A DNA stretch of 64,000 bases, taken from NCBI GenBank assembly GCA_016218105.1, contig JACRET010000051.1, forward strand, positions 1 to 64,000, given 5' to 3'. The DNA is from Deltaproteobacteria bacterium. Lineage in GTDB: Bacteria; Desulfobacterota; GWC2-55-46. The position numbers and the translations under genes were made by a program. Positions within the stretch are counted from its first letter, which is position 1. Every line of letters begins with the position of its first letter. Shown one piece after another: positions 9,325-17,186 of the stretch. The notes under the pieces were generated by a model that saw only the letters and a list, made by a program, of their open reading frames with translations, was not told the DNA's origin and did no database searches.

Positions 9325-10322
9325 CGCCGGCTCACGCCCCTTCTATCGGATCTTATTTTCGACCGGGTTCTGAGCGTTTCCGGCGAATTCTCATATGTGC
9401 TTTGAAACCATCTGACCGTATTCTCCAGCCCTTCCCTGAAGGGCGTGTACTCGAAACCTGAAAGTTTCAGGAACCTCGTGTTATCCGTGCTCTTCCTGAA
9501 TACGCCGTTAGGCTTTGAGATATCGAAAAATACCCGCTCCTTCGATATCCTGAGTACTCCGGCTGTCATTAACGCGATCTCCTTTACGGAATGCTCCTCC
9601 GTGCTACCGATATTCAATATCTGCGCCCCATCGTAATTCTCCAGGCACCACATGAAGGCCCTCGCGATATCGATTGAATAAGTGTACTCCCTCAAAGGGG
9701 AACCGTCTCCCCATACTACGAGCTTCGATCCCTCATGCCTCTTCTCATAAAACCTCCGTATAAGGGAGGGGAGCATCGATGCCTCTTCAAGATTGAAGTT
9801 GTCGTTCTCTCCGAAGATGCCGTTTGGGACAAGGCCGATAATGTTGAGGCCGTACTGCGTCCTGTAGGCCTTTATGGAAGGCTCCACGAGCCTTTTGGCG
9901 AAGGCGTAGCTGTAGTTCGATTCATGGGGGTTGCCGCAGTGCACGGACTCCTCTTTTATGGGGATGGGCGCGTCAGGCGGGTACATGCCTGAGCTTAGCG
10001 TCATGACCGTCTTCTTTATATTGAAGCGCCTTGCCGCCTCAAGCACATTGAAGTTTATCAAAACGTTGTCGCGCAGAAGCGTCGCCGGGTATCTTGTGCT
10101 GAGCCCGATGCCCCCGCTGATAGCCGCGAGATGAATTATCGCGTCAGGCCCGCAGCCGTTGACGTATTCAAAAGTGGAGTCCCTGTCAATAAGGTCGCAG
10201 TCCGAGAATATGAACTCGCTTCCCGGATATGCCTTCGCAACCGACCTCATCGCGGTACCGGCCACAGCCGAGCCGCCAGTGACCATTATCCTCTTGAAGA
10301 CGCTTTTTCTGTTTATGTTCAT
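9321..10322 (-). CDS. NAD-dependent epimerase/reductase, GDP-L-fucose-synthase-like
   Basis: 333 residues of the extended SDR family. A glycine-rich MVTGGSAVAGTA nucleotide-binding motif opens the protein, and the active site has SSGMYPP with a downstream YAFAK (Tyr-x3-Lys). The MYPP and PIPIKEE segments are characteristic of GDP-L-fucose synthase/WcaG relatives, which epimerise and then reduce GDP-4-keto-6-deoxy sugars. A second relative of this kind is at 12141-13091. With the GDP-heptose genes hddA and hddC in the same operon, both could act on a GDP-keto-heptose and not on GDP-mannose derivatives. That substrate is inferred. Confidence 0.82.
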   Translation of the reverse strand: MNINRKSVFKRIMVTGGSAVAGTAMRSVAKAYPGSEFIFSDCDLIDRDSTFEYVNGCGPDAIIHLAAISGGIGLSTRYPATLLRDNVLINFNVLEAARRFNIKKTVMTLSSGMYPPDAPIPIKEESVHCGNPHESNYSYAFAKRLVEPSIKAYRTQYGLNIIGLVPNGIFGENDNFNLEEASMLPSLIRRFYEKRHEGSKLVVWGDGSPLREYTYSIDIARAFMWCLENYDGAQILNIGSTEEHSVKEIALMTAGVLRISKERVFFDISKPNGVFRKSTDNTRFLKLSGFEYTPFREGLENTVRWFQSTYENSPETLRTRSKIRSDRRGVSRR

Positions 10323-10360
10323 ATGCTAAGGCCCTGGGTTCTCCAACGTGTTTTCATACT

Positions 10361-11314
10361 TCATTTATTCAGAAGGCATTCCTCTACGCACTTTGAAATT
10401 GACTTCTCATCAAGACCGCTTATCCCGTGGAGCCGCTCCCTGCTCCCGATGTCAAAGATGTATTCCTTGAAGCCCAGCCTTTTGACCTTTATCCCTGCGC
10501 CGTTGTCGTTTAAGACCGCCGTGACAAGGCTGTCCAGCCCGCCGCAATTTATGAACGCCTCTTCAAGCGTGATTACGCGCCCATAGTTCCTCAGCGCGCC
10601 GTAGAGACGCTCCTCATCCAGCGGTTTAAGCATGAACACATCGATGACACCGATATCGACGCCTTTATCCCTGAACTCGCGCGCGACCTTCAAGGCCACG
10701 TGGGTCATGTAGCCGGTTGAGACGAGGCAAATGGCGCTGCCGGGGATCAGCTCATGGAATCCATGCTCGAACCTGAACTTGTCTCCCTCTCCGTATATCC
10801 CCTCTACCGGCTTGCCTTCGAGCCTTAGATATTTAGGCGATTTGACAGCGGTTGTATAATCCACGAATCTTTCCAGGAGAACCCAGTCGCTTGGCGAGAA
10901 GACCGTGAAATTCGGAAAGACCCTCATAATAGAGATATCCTCAAGGCAGTGGTGCGTCGGGCCGGAGACGTTATAGCTGAGCCCCGCTCCCACGCCGATG
11001 AGATTGACGTTAAGCTCTCTGGTCTTTGAGTGCAGGGCAAGGTTCGTCCTTATCTGCTCGTATGCCCGCATGGTGATAAAGGCGGAGATCGCGTAGGCGT
11101 AGACAGTAAAGCCCTCGAGCGCGAGCCCGGTCGATATGTTTATGAGATTCTGCTCGGCTATGCCGACGTTTATGAACCTGCCCTTGAATCTGTCCCGGAG
11201 CTTATCGAGCACCGGAGAGCCGAAGTCGGCTGAAAGAAAAAATATCCTCTCATCCGTATGCATCTTTTTGTAAAGCTCTTCAATCAAAGCGTCCCGCATT
11301 ATTTTATGCTGCAT
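10361..11314 (-). CDS. Transketolase, C-terminal (pyrimidine/transketolase-C) subunit
   Basis: 317 residues equivalent to the C-terminal half of transketolase. The catalytic Glu region VGIAEQNLINI is present, followed by the transketolase C domain. It pairs with the ThDP-binding N-terminal subunit just upstream; the pair overlaps by 16 bases, or forms a TAATG junction if the Met at 11299 is used. I keep the ATG at 11314 because it has GGACGGG five bases upstream. Split transketolases of this type move two-carbon ketol units. In a polysaccharide operon the substrate could be a sugar phosphate (heptose supply) or a keto-sugar nucleotide receiving a branch. Confidence 0.88.
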   Translation of the reverse strand: MQHKIMRDALIEELYKKMHTDERIFFLSADFGSPVLDKLRDRFKGRFINVGIAEQNLINISTGLALEGFTVYAYAISAFITMRAYEQIRTNLALHSKTRELNVNLIGVGAGLSYNVSGPTHHCLEDISIMRVFPNFTVFSPSDWVLLERFVDYTTAVKSPKYLRLEGKPVEGIYGEGDKFRFEHGFHELIPGSAICLVSTGYMTHVALKVAREFRDKGVDIGVIDVFMLKPLDEERLYGALRNYGRVITLEEAFINCGGLDSLVTAVLNDNGAGIKVKRLGFKEYIFDIGSRERLHGISGLDEKSISKCVEECLLNK

Positions 11315-12144
11315 TTTAACCCGTCCAGCAAGGCGTCTACTTCGGCCTCTTTCAAAGATTTTATGTGGCTCAGGCAGTCCGTCTCAAGCCTCGGGACCCC
11401 CTTGCCTTTTATGGTTTCCGCTATAATGACTTTCGGAACGGGGCTGTCGTCTTTTTTAAACTCGAGCAGCCCTTCGTAGACCTCCCGCATATCATGTCCG
11501 TCCACGTGCCTGACCATCCACCTGAACCCCCTGAACTTTTCGTCGAGCGGGTCGAGATCGATTATCTCACTGCAAAAATCGAGCATGCTAACCTTGTTCC
11601 TGTCCACAATGAGGACAAGATTCCCGAGCTTCAGCTGAGGGGCCAGCATCACGGCCTCCCAGACGGCCCCTTCGTAAAGCTCGCCGTCTCCAGCGAGCAC
11701 GAAGACCCTGGAGCCGGATTTTTTTTCCCTTAAAGCCGTCGCCATCCCGCACGCGACGCCAAGCCCGTGCCCTAATGAGCCGTTTATCGTCTCGAAGCCT
11801 GGGATAACGGTGTCAGGGATGCAGCCGAGGATTGAGCCTTCCTGACAGCACATGGAAAGCTCACGCTTGTCGAAAAAGCCGAGATCGGCCAGTATCGGAT
11901 ACATGGATACGCCGCCGTGCCCCTTACTTACGATAAACCTGTCCCTGCCCTCCCAGGAAATATCCTTCGGGTTCTGCTTGAGTATTCCTCCGTAATAAAG
12001 CGCTACGAATATCTCGATATCGGAAAGAGACGAGGCTAGCCTTGTCTCAGGGGCGACCCTGTGGACTTTTAGCGTCTCCCTTCTAACCCACACCGCCATC
12101 TCCTTGAGATATTCGATCAGTTCTTTTCCAGTCCGTTCCATCAT
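11299..12144 (-). CDS. Transketolase, N-terminal ThDP-binding subunit
   Basis: About 281 residues equivalent to the N-terminal half of transketolase. The ThDP signature is clear: GDGELYEG, then about 25 residues later NLVLIVDRNK. GHGGVSMYP and SLGHGLGVACG are further family motifs. The start is set at ATG 12144, which overlaps the upstream TGA (ATGA) and has GGAG seven bases before it; the longer frame to 12177 is unlikely. It forms one enzyme with the following subunit. Split transketolases embedded in nucleotide-sugar operons suggest a dedicated job separate from the housekeeping pentose phosphate pathway. Confidence 0.9.
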   Translation of the reverse strand: MMERTGKELIEYLKEMAVWVRRETLKVHRVAPETRLASSLSDIEIFVALYYGGILKQNPKDISWEGRDRFIVSKGHGGVSMYPILADLGFFDKRELSMCCQEGSILGCIPDTVIPGFETINGSLGHGLGVACGMATALREKKSGSRVFVLAGDGELYEGAVWEAVMLAPQLKLGNLVLIVDRNKVSMLDFCSEIIDLDPLDEKFRGFRWMVRHVDGHDMREVYEGLLEFKKDDSPVPKVIIAETIKGKGVPRLETDCLSHIKSLKEAEVDALLDGLKCSIK

Positions 12145-13091
12145 CGCCCCGCTCCTTCCACGTTTTCGAGATACCATTTATAAGTCCGCTCCAGCCCTTC
12201 CTCGATCGTCACGGACGGCTTCCAGCCGAGCTGCTCTATCCTGGAGCTGTCAAGGAGCTTCCGGGAAACCCCGTCGGGCCTAGTTGCGTCCCACCTGATC
12301 TCGCCGCCATACCCTATTTTTCGGGCTATGATGCCGGCCAGCTCCCTTATCGAATAGTCCACACCCGTACCGGCGTTGTAGTGTGTGTTATCCAGTTTTC
12401 CCGCGTTCTCGACCAGGAAGATCGAGGCATCGGCAACGTCTTCGCTGAAAATAAACTCGCGCCGCGGATTGCCGCTCCCCCATAGCGCGACCTCCTGTTT
12501 ATCCAATACCTTCGCCTCGTGAAATCTTCTTAAGAGGGCGGAAAAGACATGGGAGTTTTCGATACTGAAGTGATCGTTCGGGCCGTAGAGCGTATTGGGC
12601 ACGACGGCTATGAACCTGTTTGTCCTGTACTGGGAATTGTAGGCCCTGCACGCGAGGACGCCCGATATCTTCGCGCCCGCGTAGGCCTCGCTGAACTCGT
12701 CAAGCGGCCCTGTCATAAGGTATTCCTCTTTTATGGGCTGTGGCGAATTCCTGGGGTACATGCACGATGAGCCGTAAAAAACGAAGTGCCGGACGCCGTA
12801 CTTCTGCGCCGCCTCAATTACATTTATCTGCATCGCGGCGTTCTCGTGGAAGAATGTGGCGGGATACGCGCTGGAGGCGGCGATCCCCCCCGTCTTTCCT
12901 GCCGCTAAAAAAACGATCTCTGGCTTCTCTTCTCTGAAAAAACGCTCCACGTGGCCCCTGTCAGTGAGGTCAAGCTCAGAGTGTTTTCTTGTGATTATCT
13001 TCGCGGCGCCTTTTTCTTTCAGCTTTGCCAGAAGCGCCGTGCCGAGGAGCCCCGTATGGCCGGCGACAAATATCCTTGAATTTTTAAACAT
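12141..13091 (-). CDS. GDP-L-fucose synthase-like epimerase/reductase
   Basis: 316 residues of the extended SDR fold, closely matching GDP-L-fucose synthase (Fcl/WcaG): VAGHTGLLG at the nucleotide-binding loop, GSSCMYPR, PIKEE, and YAGAK carrying the catalytic Tyr and Lys. The classical enzyme makes GDP-L-fucose from GDP-4-keto-6-deoxymannose, but no GDP-mannose 4,6-dehydratase is visible in this window. The start at 13091 overlaps the upstream gene by eight bases and has CAGG eight bases before it. With hddA/hddC nearby, a GDP-heptose derivative is a credible alternative substrate. Confidence 0.85.
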   Translation of the reverse strand: MFKNSRIFVAGHTGLLGTALLAKLKEKGAAKIITRKHSELDLTDRGHVERFFREEKPEIVFLAAGKTGGIAASSAYPATFFHENAAMQINVIEAAQKYGVRHFVFYGSSCMYPRNSPQPIKEEYLMTGPLDEFSEAYAGAKISGVLACRAYNSQYRTNRFIAVVPNTLYGPNDHFSIENSHVFSALLRRFHEAKVLDKQEVALWGSGNPRREFIFSEDVADASIFLVENAGKLDNTHYNAGTGVDYSIRELAGIIARKIGYGGEIRWDATRPDGVSRKLLDSSRIEQLGWKPSVTIEEGLERTYKWYLENVEGAGR

Positions 13092-14019
13092 TACTGTACC
13101 TGCTGTTCGTTATTATGCCGTAGCCTTTTACAAGTTCGGCGATGCCCCGCTCCAGTGAATATGACGTCCTGAAGCCGGTCCTTTCGATCTTTGCGTTGGA
13201 CACTATGTAGTCCCTTTTGTCCGGGTCCTCTCCCACTGGCGACTCCAGGTATACGAAGTCCTTCACAATCTCCTTGATCTTCGCGCAGAGCTCGATCTTT
13301 GAGAGGTTCGCGTCCGAAAGGCCCAGATTATAGGGCTGGTCTTTCATCGTGTCGAAGTTGCCTATCACATGGATAAACGCCCTTGCCACGTCCCGCACAT
13401 GGATATAGTTCCTCTTGAAGTGGCCTTCAAAGACTACGACGAACCTATCCTTGACCGCCCTGTACGTGAAATCGTTCACAAGGAGATCGACCCTCATGCG
13501 CGGAGAGACGCCAAATACTGTAGCCAGCCTCAGGCTTACGGCATTGCCCCTGTCCAGGACTATCTTTTCGGCCTCCATCTTCACCTTTCCGTAAAGTGAG
13601 ATCGGCTTGAGCGGGCTCTCTTCGGTGCAGTAGATATCCTTCTGCCCGATGCCGTAACCGCTGTTGGTAGTCGGCATCACTATCTTTTGGCCGCGAGATG
13701 TAAGTTTCGCTATGCTGCCGATGGCGTCCCTGTTCGTCGAGACGGTTCCTACTTCGTCCCTCTTGCAAAGCGGCGCTCCGACCAGCGCGGCAAGCGGTAT
13801 TATGAAGTCGGCGTCCTTCAACAGCGGGGCCAGAACGCCCTCGTCCCTCGCATCCCCCCTTACCACATTGAAGCCGGGGCTTGCGCAACATTCCAGCAGC
13901 GAGTTCTGCTGGAAGATAAAACTATCGAGGACGGTCACCTTGTGTCCGGCCTTTAGAAGCTCAGGCACAAGGATCGAGCCTATATAACCGGCTCCTCCGG
14001 TGACCAATATCTTGTACAT
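13084..14019 (-). CDS. NAD-dependent epimerase/dehydratase (extended SDR)
   Basis: About 311 residues starting MYKILVTGGAGYIGS, a textbook extended-SDR nucleotide-binding motif. The active site shows NSGYG and YGKVK (Tyr-x3-Lys). Overall it resembles UDP-glucose 4-epimerase and heptose-epimerase relatives but with no diagnostic signature. I set the start at 14019, not the farther 14106, because AGGAAGGA lies about nine bases upstream of it and the family normally begins two residues before the ILVTGG motif. It lies directly downstream of hddA on the same strand, which suggests that its substrate is a heptose or a GDP-heptose derivative. Confidence 0.83.
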   Translation of the reverse strand: MYKILVTGGAGYIGSILVPELLKAGHKVTVLDSFIFQQNSLLECCASPGFNVVRGDARDEGVLAPLLKDADFIIPLAALVGAPLCKRDEVGTVSTNRDAIGSIAKLTSRGQKIVMPTTNSGYGIGQKDIYCTEESPLKPISLYGKVKMEAEKIVLDRGNAVSLRLATVFGVSPRMRVDLLVNDFTYRAVKDRFVVVFEGHFKRNYIHVRDVARAFIHVIGNFDTMKDQPYNLGLSDANLSKIELCAKIKEIVKDFVYLESPVGEDPDKRDYIVSNAKIERTGFRTSYSLERGIAELVKGYGIITNSRYSNV

Positions 14020-14165
14020 ATAAATATTTCCTTCCTGTTTGTGTTTTGTTTCGTTTACATGACCGCAGGGGCCGGGATCAGCTTCAGGTAAGAACGGGGT
14101 CAGCATCGGGGATCAAAATCAGGGGGTCTGGATCAGAAGGTATCAAGCCGAATCTTAGCAATCTG

Positions 14166-15191
14166 CTAGACGGCAACCTGCTCAAATATTTTTCTGGCCT
14201 GGTAATCGGGCCTGTACACAATTATTTCCGAACCGTTGAAATCAAATTCAAAAGGTATATGCAGATAACCCTTCAGAGCGTTTTTAACTTTTTCCCTGTT
14301 TTCCGGCTCGACATAAAAAAGTATAAAACCTCCTCCGCCCGCGCCGAGCAGTTTTCCTCCGACAGCCCCGCTCCTGATGGCGGCTTCGTACATATCGTCT
14401 ATTTTGCCGTTAGTAATCCTTGATGAGAGGCTTTTTTTCAGACGCCAGGTATTATTGAGGAGCTTCCCGAACTCGGTGAAGTCTCCGCTGCCGCTGGTCA
14501 GTATCTTATAGGCCTCATCCACAAGGCCCCTCATTTCACGGAGCTCGCTTTTTTTCTTCGTTATGTTGTCGACCTGCTCCTTTGCTATTTCCGACGAGTA
14601 CCTCGATAGGCCGGTAAAAAAGAGCATAAACCTGCCCTGGAACCTGCCGAGGCTGTCTTCATTCATTATTATCGGCTCGACCTTTATCTCTCCGTTCTTG
14701 AAGAACTCGACGGTATTGAGCCCCCCACAGGCCGCAAGCACCTGATCCTGCGAGCCCACGTTCTCCTTTATGAGTTTCTGCTCGATGTATATCGCCATCC
14801 TGTAAAGGTCGCGTTTCGATATGACCTTTCCCTCAAGCGTGTACAGTGTCTTTACCAGCCCTGCCGTGAACGCGGAGCTTGACCCCATCCCGGAGCGGGC
14901 GGGGATATCTCCGTCATGGTGTATCTCAAGCCCCCTTTTACAATCGAGGTACTTGAGCGTCTCGCGCACCGACGGGTGCTGTATCTCGTCCCAATGTTTT
15001 ACATTTTCGATCTTGGAATAAGCTATCCTGTATTTGTGGTCAAAAAAAGGCGGCAGGTATCTGCACGTTATATAACAGTATTTGTCAATGGCTACGCCAA
15101 GCACCTTTCCGCCGTTCTCCAGGTACCATGAGGGGTAATCGGTACCGCCGCCAAAAAACGATATCCTGTGAGGTGTTTTTGAAATGATCAT
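14166..15191 (-). CDS. hddA: D-glycero-alpha-D-manno-heptose 7-phosphate kinase-like GHMP kinase
   Basis: 341 residues of the GHMP kinase family. The N-terminus (RISFFGGGTDYP) and the ATP loop ARSGMGSSSAF match HddA, which phosphorylates C1 of heptose 7-phosphate on the GDP-heptose route. A C-terminal glycine-rich GGKLLGAGGGGF motif completes the fold. The neighbour hddC overlaps its start by four bases (ATGA), the arrangement expected for the pathway. The isomerase GmhA and the C7 phosphatase GmhB of the same route are not in this window. Related sugar-1-kinases such as fucokinase or L-glycero kinases remain possible. Confidence 0.85.
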   Translation of the reverse strand: MIISKTPHRISFFGGGTDYPSWYLENGGKVLGVAIDKYCYITCRYLPPFFDHKYRIAYSKIENVKHWDEIQHPSVRETLKYLDCKRGLEIHHDGDIPARSGMGSSSAFTAGLVKTLYTLEGKVISKRDLYRMAIYIEQKLIKENVGSQDQVLAACGGLNTVEFFKNGEIKVEPIIMNEDSLGRFQGRFMLFFTGLSRYSSEIAKEQVDNITKKKSELREMRGLVDEAYKILTSGSGDFTEFGKLLNNTWRLKKSLSSRITNGKIDDMYEAAIRSGAVGGKLLGAGGGGFILFYVEPENREKVKNALKGYLHIPFEFDFNGSEIIVYRPDYQARKIFEQVAV

Positions 15192-15901
15192 AGACCTATC
15201 CTTTTAGACATCCGGAACAGCTCTTTCCTTGCCTTCGCGTAATCCCGGGGTATTCCGATATCTATGAAGTACTTGTTGCTTATGTAAGCTACCGCGTTCA
15301 TCAAAGGGATATTCTTTTGCAGGAAATCCAATTCAAAAGAGAATTTTTCCCTGGACTCTTTGAAGAGCCCGAAGATCTCTCTATTAATCACATACACGCC
15401 TCCATTTATGAATGAGTCCTCTTTCTCTCCGGTCTTTTCCCGAAAGCCGGTTATACGGTTCCCGTCCAGCATGACGCTGCCGTATCTGTCGTTCTCCGCG
15501 ACCCGCTTAAGGGCCATGGTCAGGACAGCGCCGCTTAGCCTGTGACAGTCCAGCGCGCCGGAGAGGTCGACGCGAAAAAGGGTGTCTCCGTTAAGGATCA
15601 CCGGCGTTTCATCGCTTATCTTCTCCAATGCCCTCCTGATAGCCCCGCCTGTACCAAGGGCCGTATCCTCTACAGCGTATTCGATAGCGACGCCCTTGAA
15701 CCTGCGGCCGAAATAATCCTCGATGACCTCGTGTTTATAGCCTACCGATAGGACTGCCTTCCCGACCTTCTGGGTATTGAGATAATCCATCAGGTAGGCC
15801 AAAAAAGGCGCCCCGGCTACCTCTGCCATCGGTTTTGGAACGTCTTTTACAACGCTTGAGAGCCGCGTCCCGAATCCTCCCGCAAGCACTATGGCTTCCA
15901 T
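15188..15901 (-). CDS. hddC: Heptose-1-phosphate guanylyltransferase-like nucleotidyltransferase
   Basis: About 237 residues with the sugar-nucleotidyltransferase signature LAGGFGTRL next to the N-terminus, VPKPMAEVAG, and LNGDTLF for metal and nucleotide binding. The length and the partner HddA kinase point to transfer of GMP to D-glycero-alpha-D-manno-heptose 1-phosphate, giving GDP-heptose. The start is placed at ATG 15901, which has AAGG six bases upstream; the ATG at 15907 overlaps that site. The activated sugar would feed the epimerases and reductases downstream in the operon. Without structural comparison, other NDP-sugar pyrophosphorylases cannot be excluded. Confidence 0.84.
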   Translation of the reverse strand: MEAIVLAGGFGTRLSSVVKDVPKPMAEVAGAPFLAYLMDYLNTQKVGKAVLSVGYKHEVIEDYFGRRFKGVAIEYAVEDTALGTGGAIRRALEKISDETPVILNGDTLFRVDLSGALDCHRLSGAVLTMALKRVAENDRYGSVMLDGNRITGFREKTGEKEDSFINGGVYVINREIFGLFKESREKFSFELDFLQKNIPLMNAVAYISNKYFIDIGIPRDYAKARKELFRMSKRIGL

Positions 15902-15925
15902 AATCATCCTTATTAAAGCATTCGA

Positions 15926-17152
15926 TCAAACGGCCCGCGACACGCGATCCCCTGCGTTTCCTTCGATATAGGTGTTTATGACAAATTCCGAGAAAGCCAT
16001 CGAGCTTGTAAAAGCCGGAGAGATGGCATTGAGCACATGAATGCTGTTGGCGTCTTTTATGACGAGAAAATCCATCACAAGCTCTTTCGTCAGCCAATCC
16101 ACAAGCTGAGGCCTGATGCCGACCTTGCTCGAATTCTCGATGTCGCCGGGGCTTATGTCCTTTACAAGTCTCTTTACGTCCTCGAAGAAGTACTTGAAGA
16201 GGTACTTCCTCGGCTCGACAAGGGCGATGGTCTTGAACTTCTCGTTTGAGAAGAACAGGCGCATATCCCTGTAAGCGATCTCAAAAGCCTCCGCGCTAAG
16301 CCCGGATACAAGGCCGTAGTTCTCCCTCCCGAAAGCCGGAATGGCTGTAGGCCCGAGATAGACCTCGTTGTTGACGTTTTTCGTGAAATGGACTCCCAGA
16401 AAAGGATTTTTTATATCCGGCACAGGGTATATGCTGCTGTTTATCCGCCCTGCCAGCTCATTTTTCAGCTTTCTGTATACCCCCTTGAAAGGTATCAGCT
16501 TGAAGTTGCGGGCCAGCCCGAAGGAGTGAGCTATTACGTCGCTGAAAGACCCGGCTGTGTTTATGAACTTATCGAACCTTATCGCCCCTCTGGAAGTGAG
16601 GGCCGTAGAGCTTCCCTTGACGCCTTTAAACCGGGTGCCAAAAAAGACTTTTACCTCACCTGACGCGATAATATCGTCATAAAGGCTTTTCAGTATCCGG
16701 AGAGGGTCTATTACCGCCGTATCGTACGAGTAAAGGGCTTTCTCAAAGGTCCTGGCGTTAGGCTCTACTTCAGAGAGGTGCTCGTGGTCGATCAGCTCGA
16801 CCTTCGCGCCGTTTTTAAGGGCCCTGTAGTAAAGCTCTTTGAGCGTGACCAGCTCATACTCGTTCCTGGCTACTATCACCTTCCCTGTTTCAAGCAAGGG
16901 AAGCCGCTTTTCTTTGCAATATTTTTTAAGGAGCTTATTCCCATCCAGACAGAACCTGGCCTTCAGTGTGTCCGGCGTATAATAAACCCCGGCATGGAGG
17001 ACTCCGCTATTTCTGCCGGACGCATGCTTTCCGAGGGAATCTTCCTTCTCCAAGACCACGATATTGCCGTATCCCCTCTTGACGAGGTTATAAGCGATGG
17101 TAATCCCCGTGATGCCGCAGCCGCATATAAGGACATCGGCCTTTATATCCAT
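15926..17152 (-). CDS. lhgO: L-2-hydroxyglutarate oxidase-like FAD-dependent oxidoreductase
   Basis: 408 residues with an N-terminal FAD-binding GCGITGITIAY motif followed by EKEDSLGKHASGRNSGV, typical of L-2-hydroxyglutarate oxidase (LhgO) and close DAO-family relatives. The enzyme oxidises L-2-hydroxyglutarate to 2-oxoglutarate and passes electrons to quinone or oxygen. Here it is embedded between the SLBB export gene and hddC, an odd place for a metabolic repair enzyme. It could act on a 2-hydroxy acid or a sugar-acid group used in the polysaccharide. The family match is strong; a role in sugar modification is inferred only from location. Confidence 0.83.
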   Translation of the reverse strand: MDIKADVLICGCGITGITIAYNLVKRGYGNIVVLEKEDSLGKHASGRNSGVLHAGVYYTPDTLKARFCLDGNKLLKKYCKEKRLPLLETGKVIVARNEYELVTLKELYYRALKNGAKVELIDHEHLSEVEPNARTFEKALYSYDTAVIDPLRILKSLYDDIIASGEVKVFFGTRFKGVKGSSTALTSRGAIRFDKFINTAGSFSDVIAHSFGLARNFKLIPFKGVYRKLKNELAGRINSSIYPVPDIKNPFLGVHFTKNVNNEVYLGPTAIPAFGRENYGLVSGLSAEAFEIAYRDMRLFFSNEKFKTIALVEPRKYLFKYFFEDVKRLVKDISPGDIENSSKVGIRPQLVDWLTKELVMDFLVIKDANSIHVLNAISPAFTSSMAFSEFVINTYIEGNAGDRVSRAV

Positions 17153-17186
17153 AACAAACTCCTGAACATGGCGATCCGCCTCCTGC

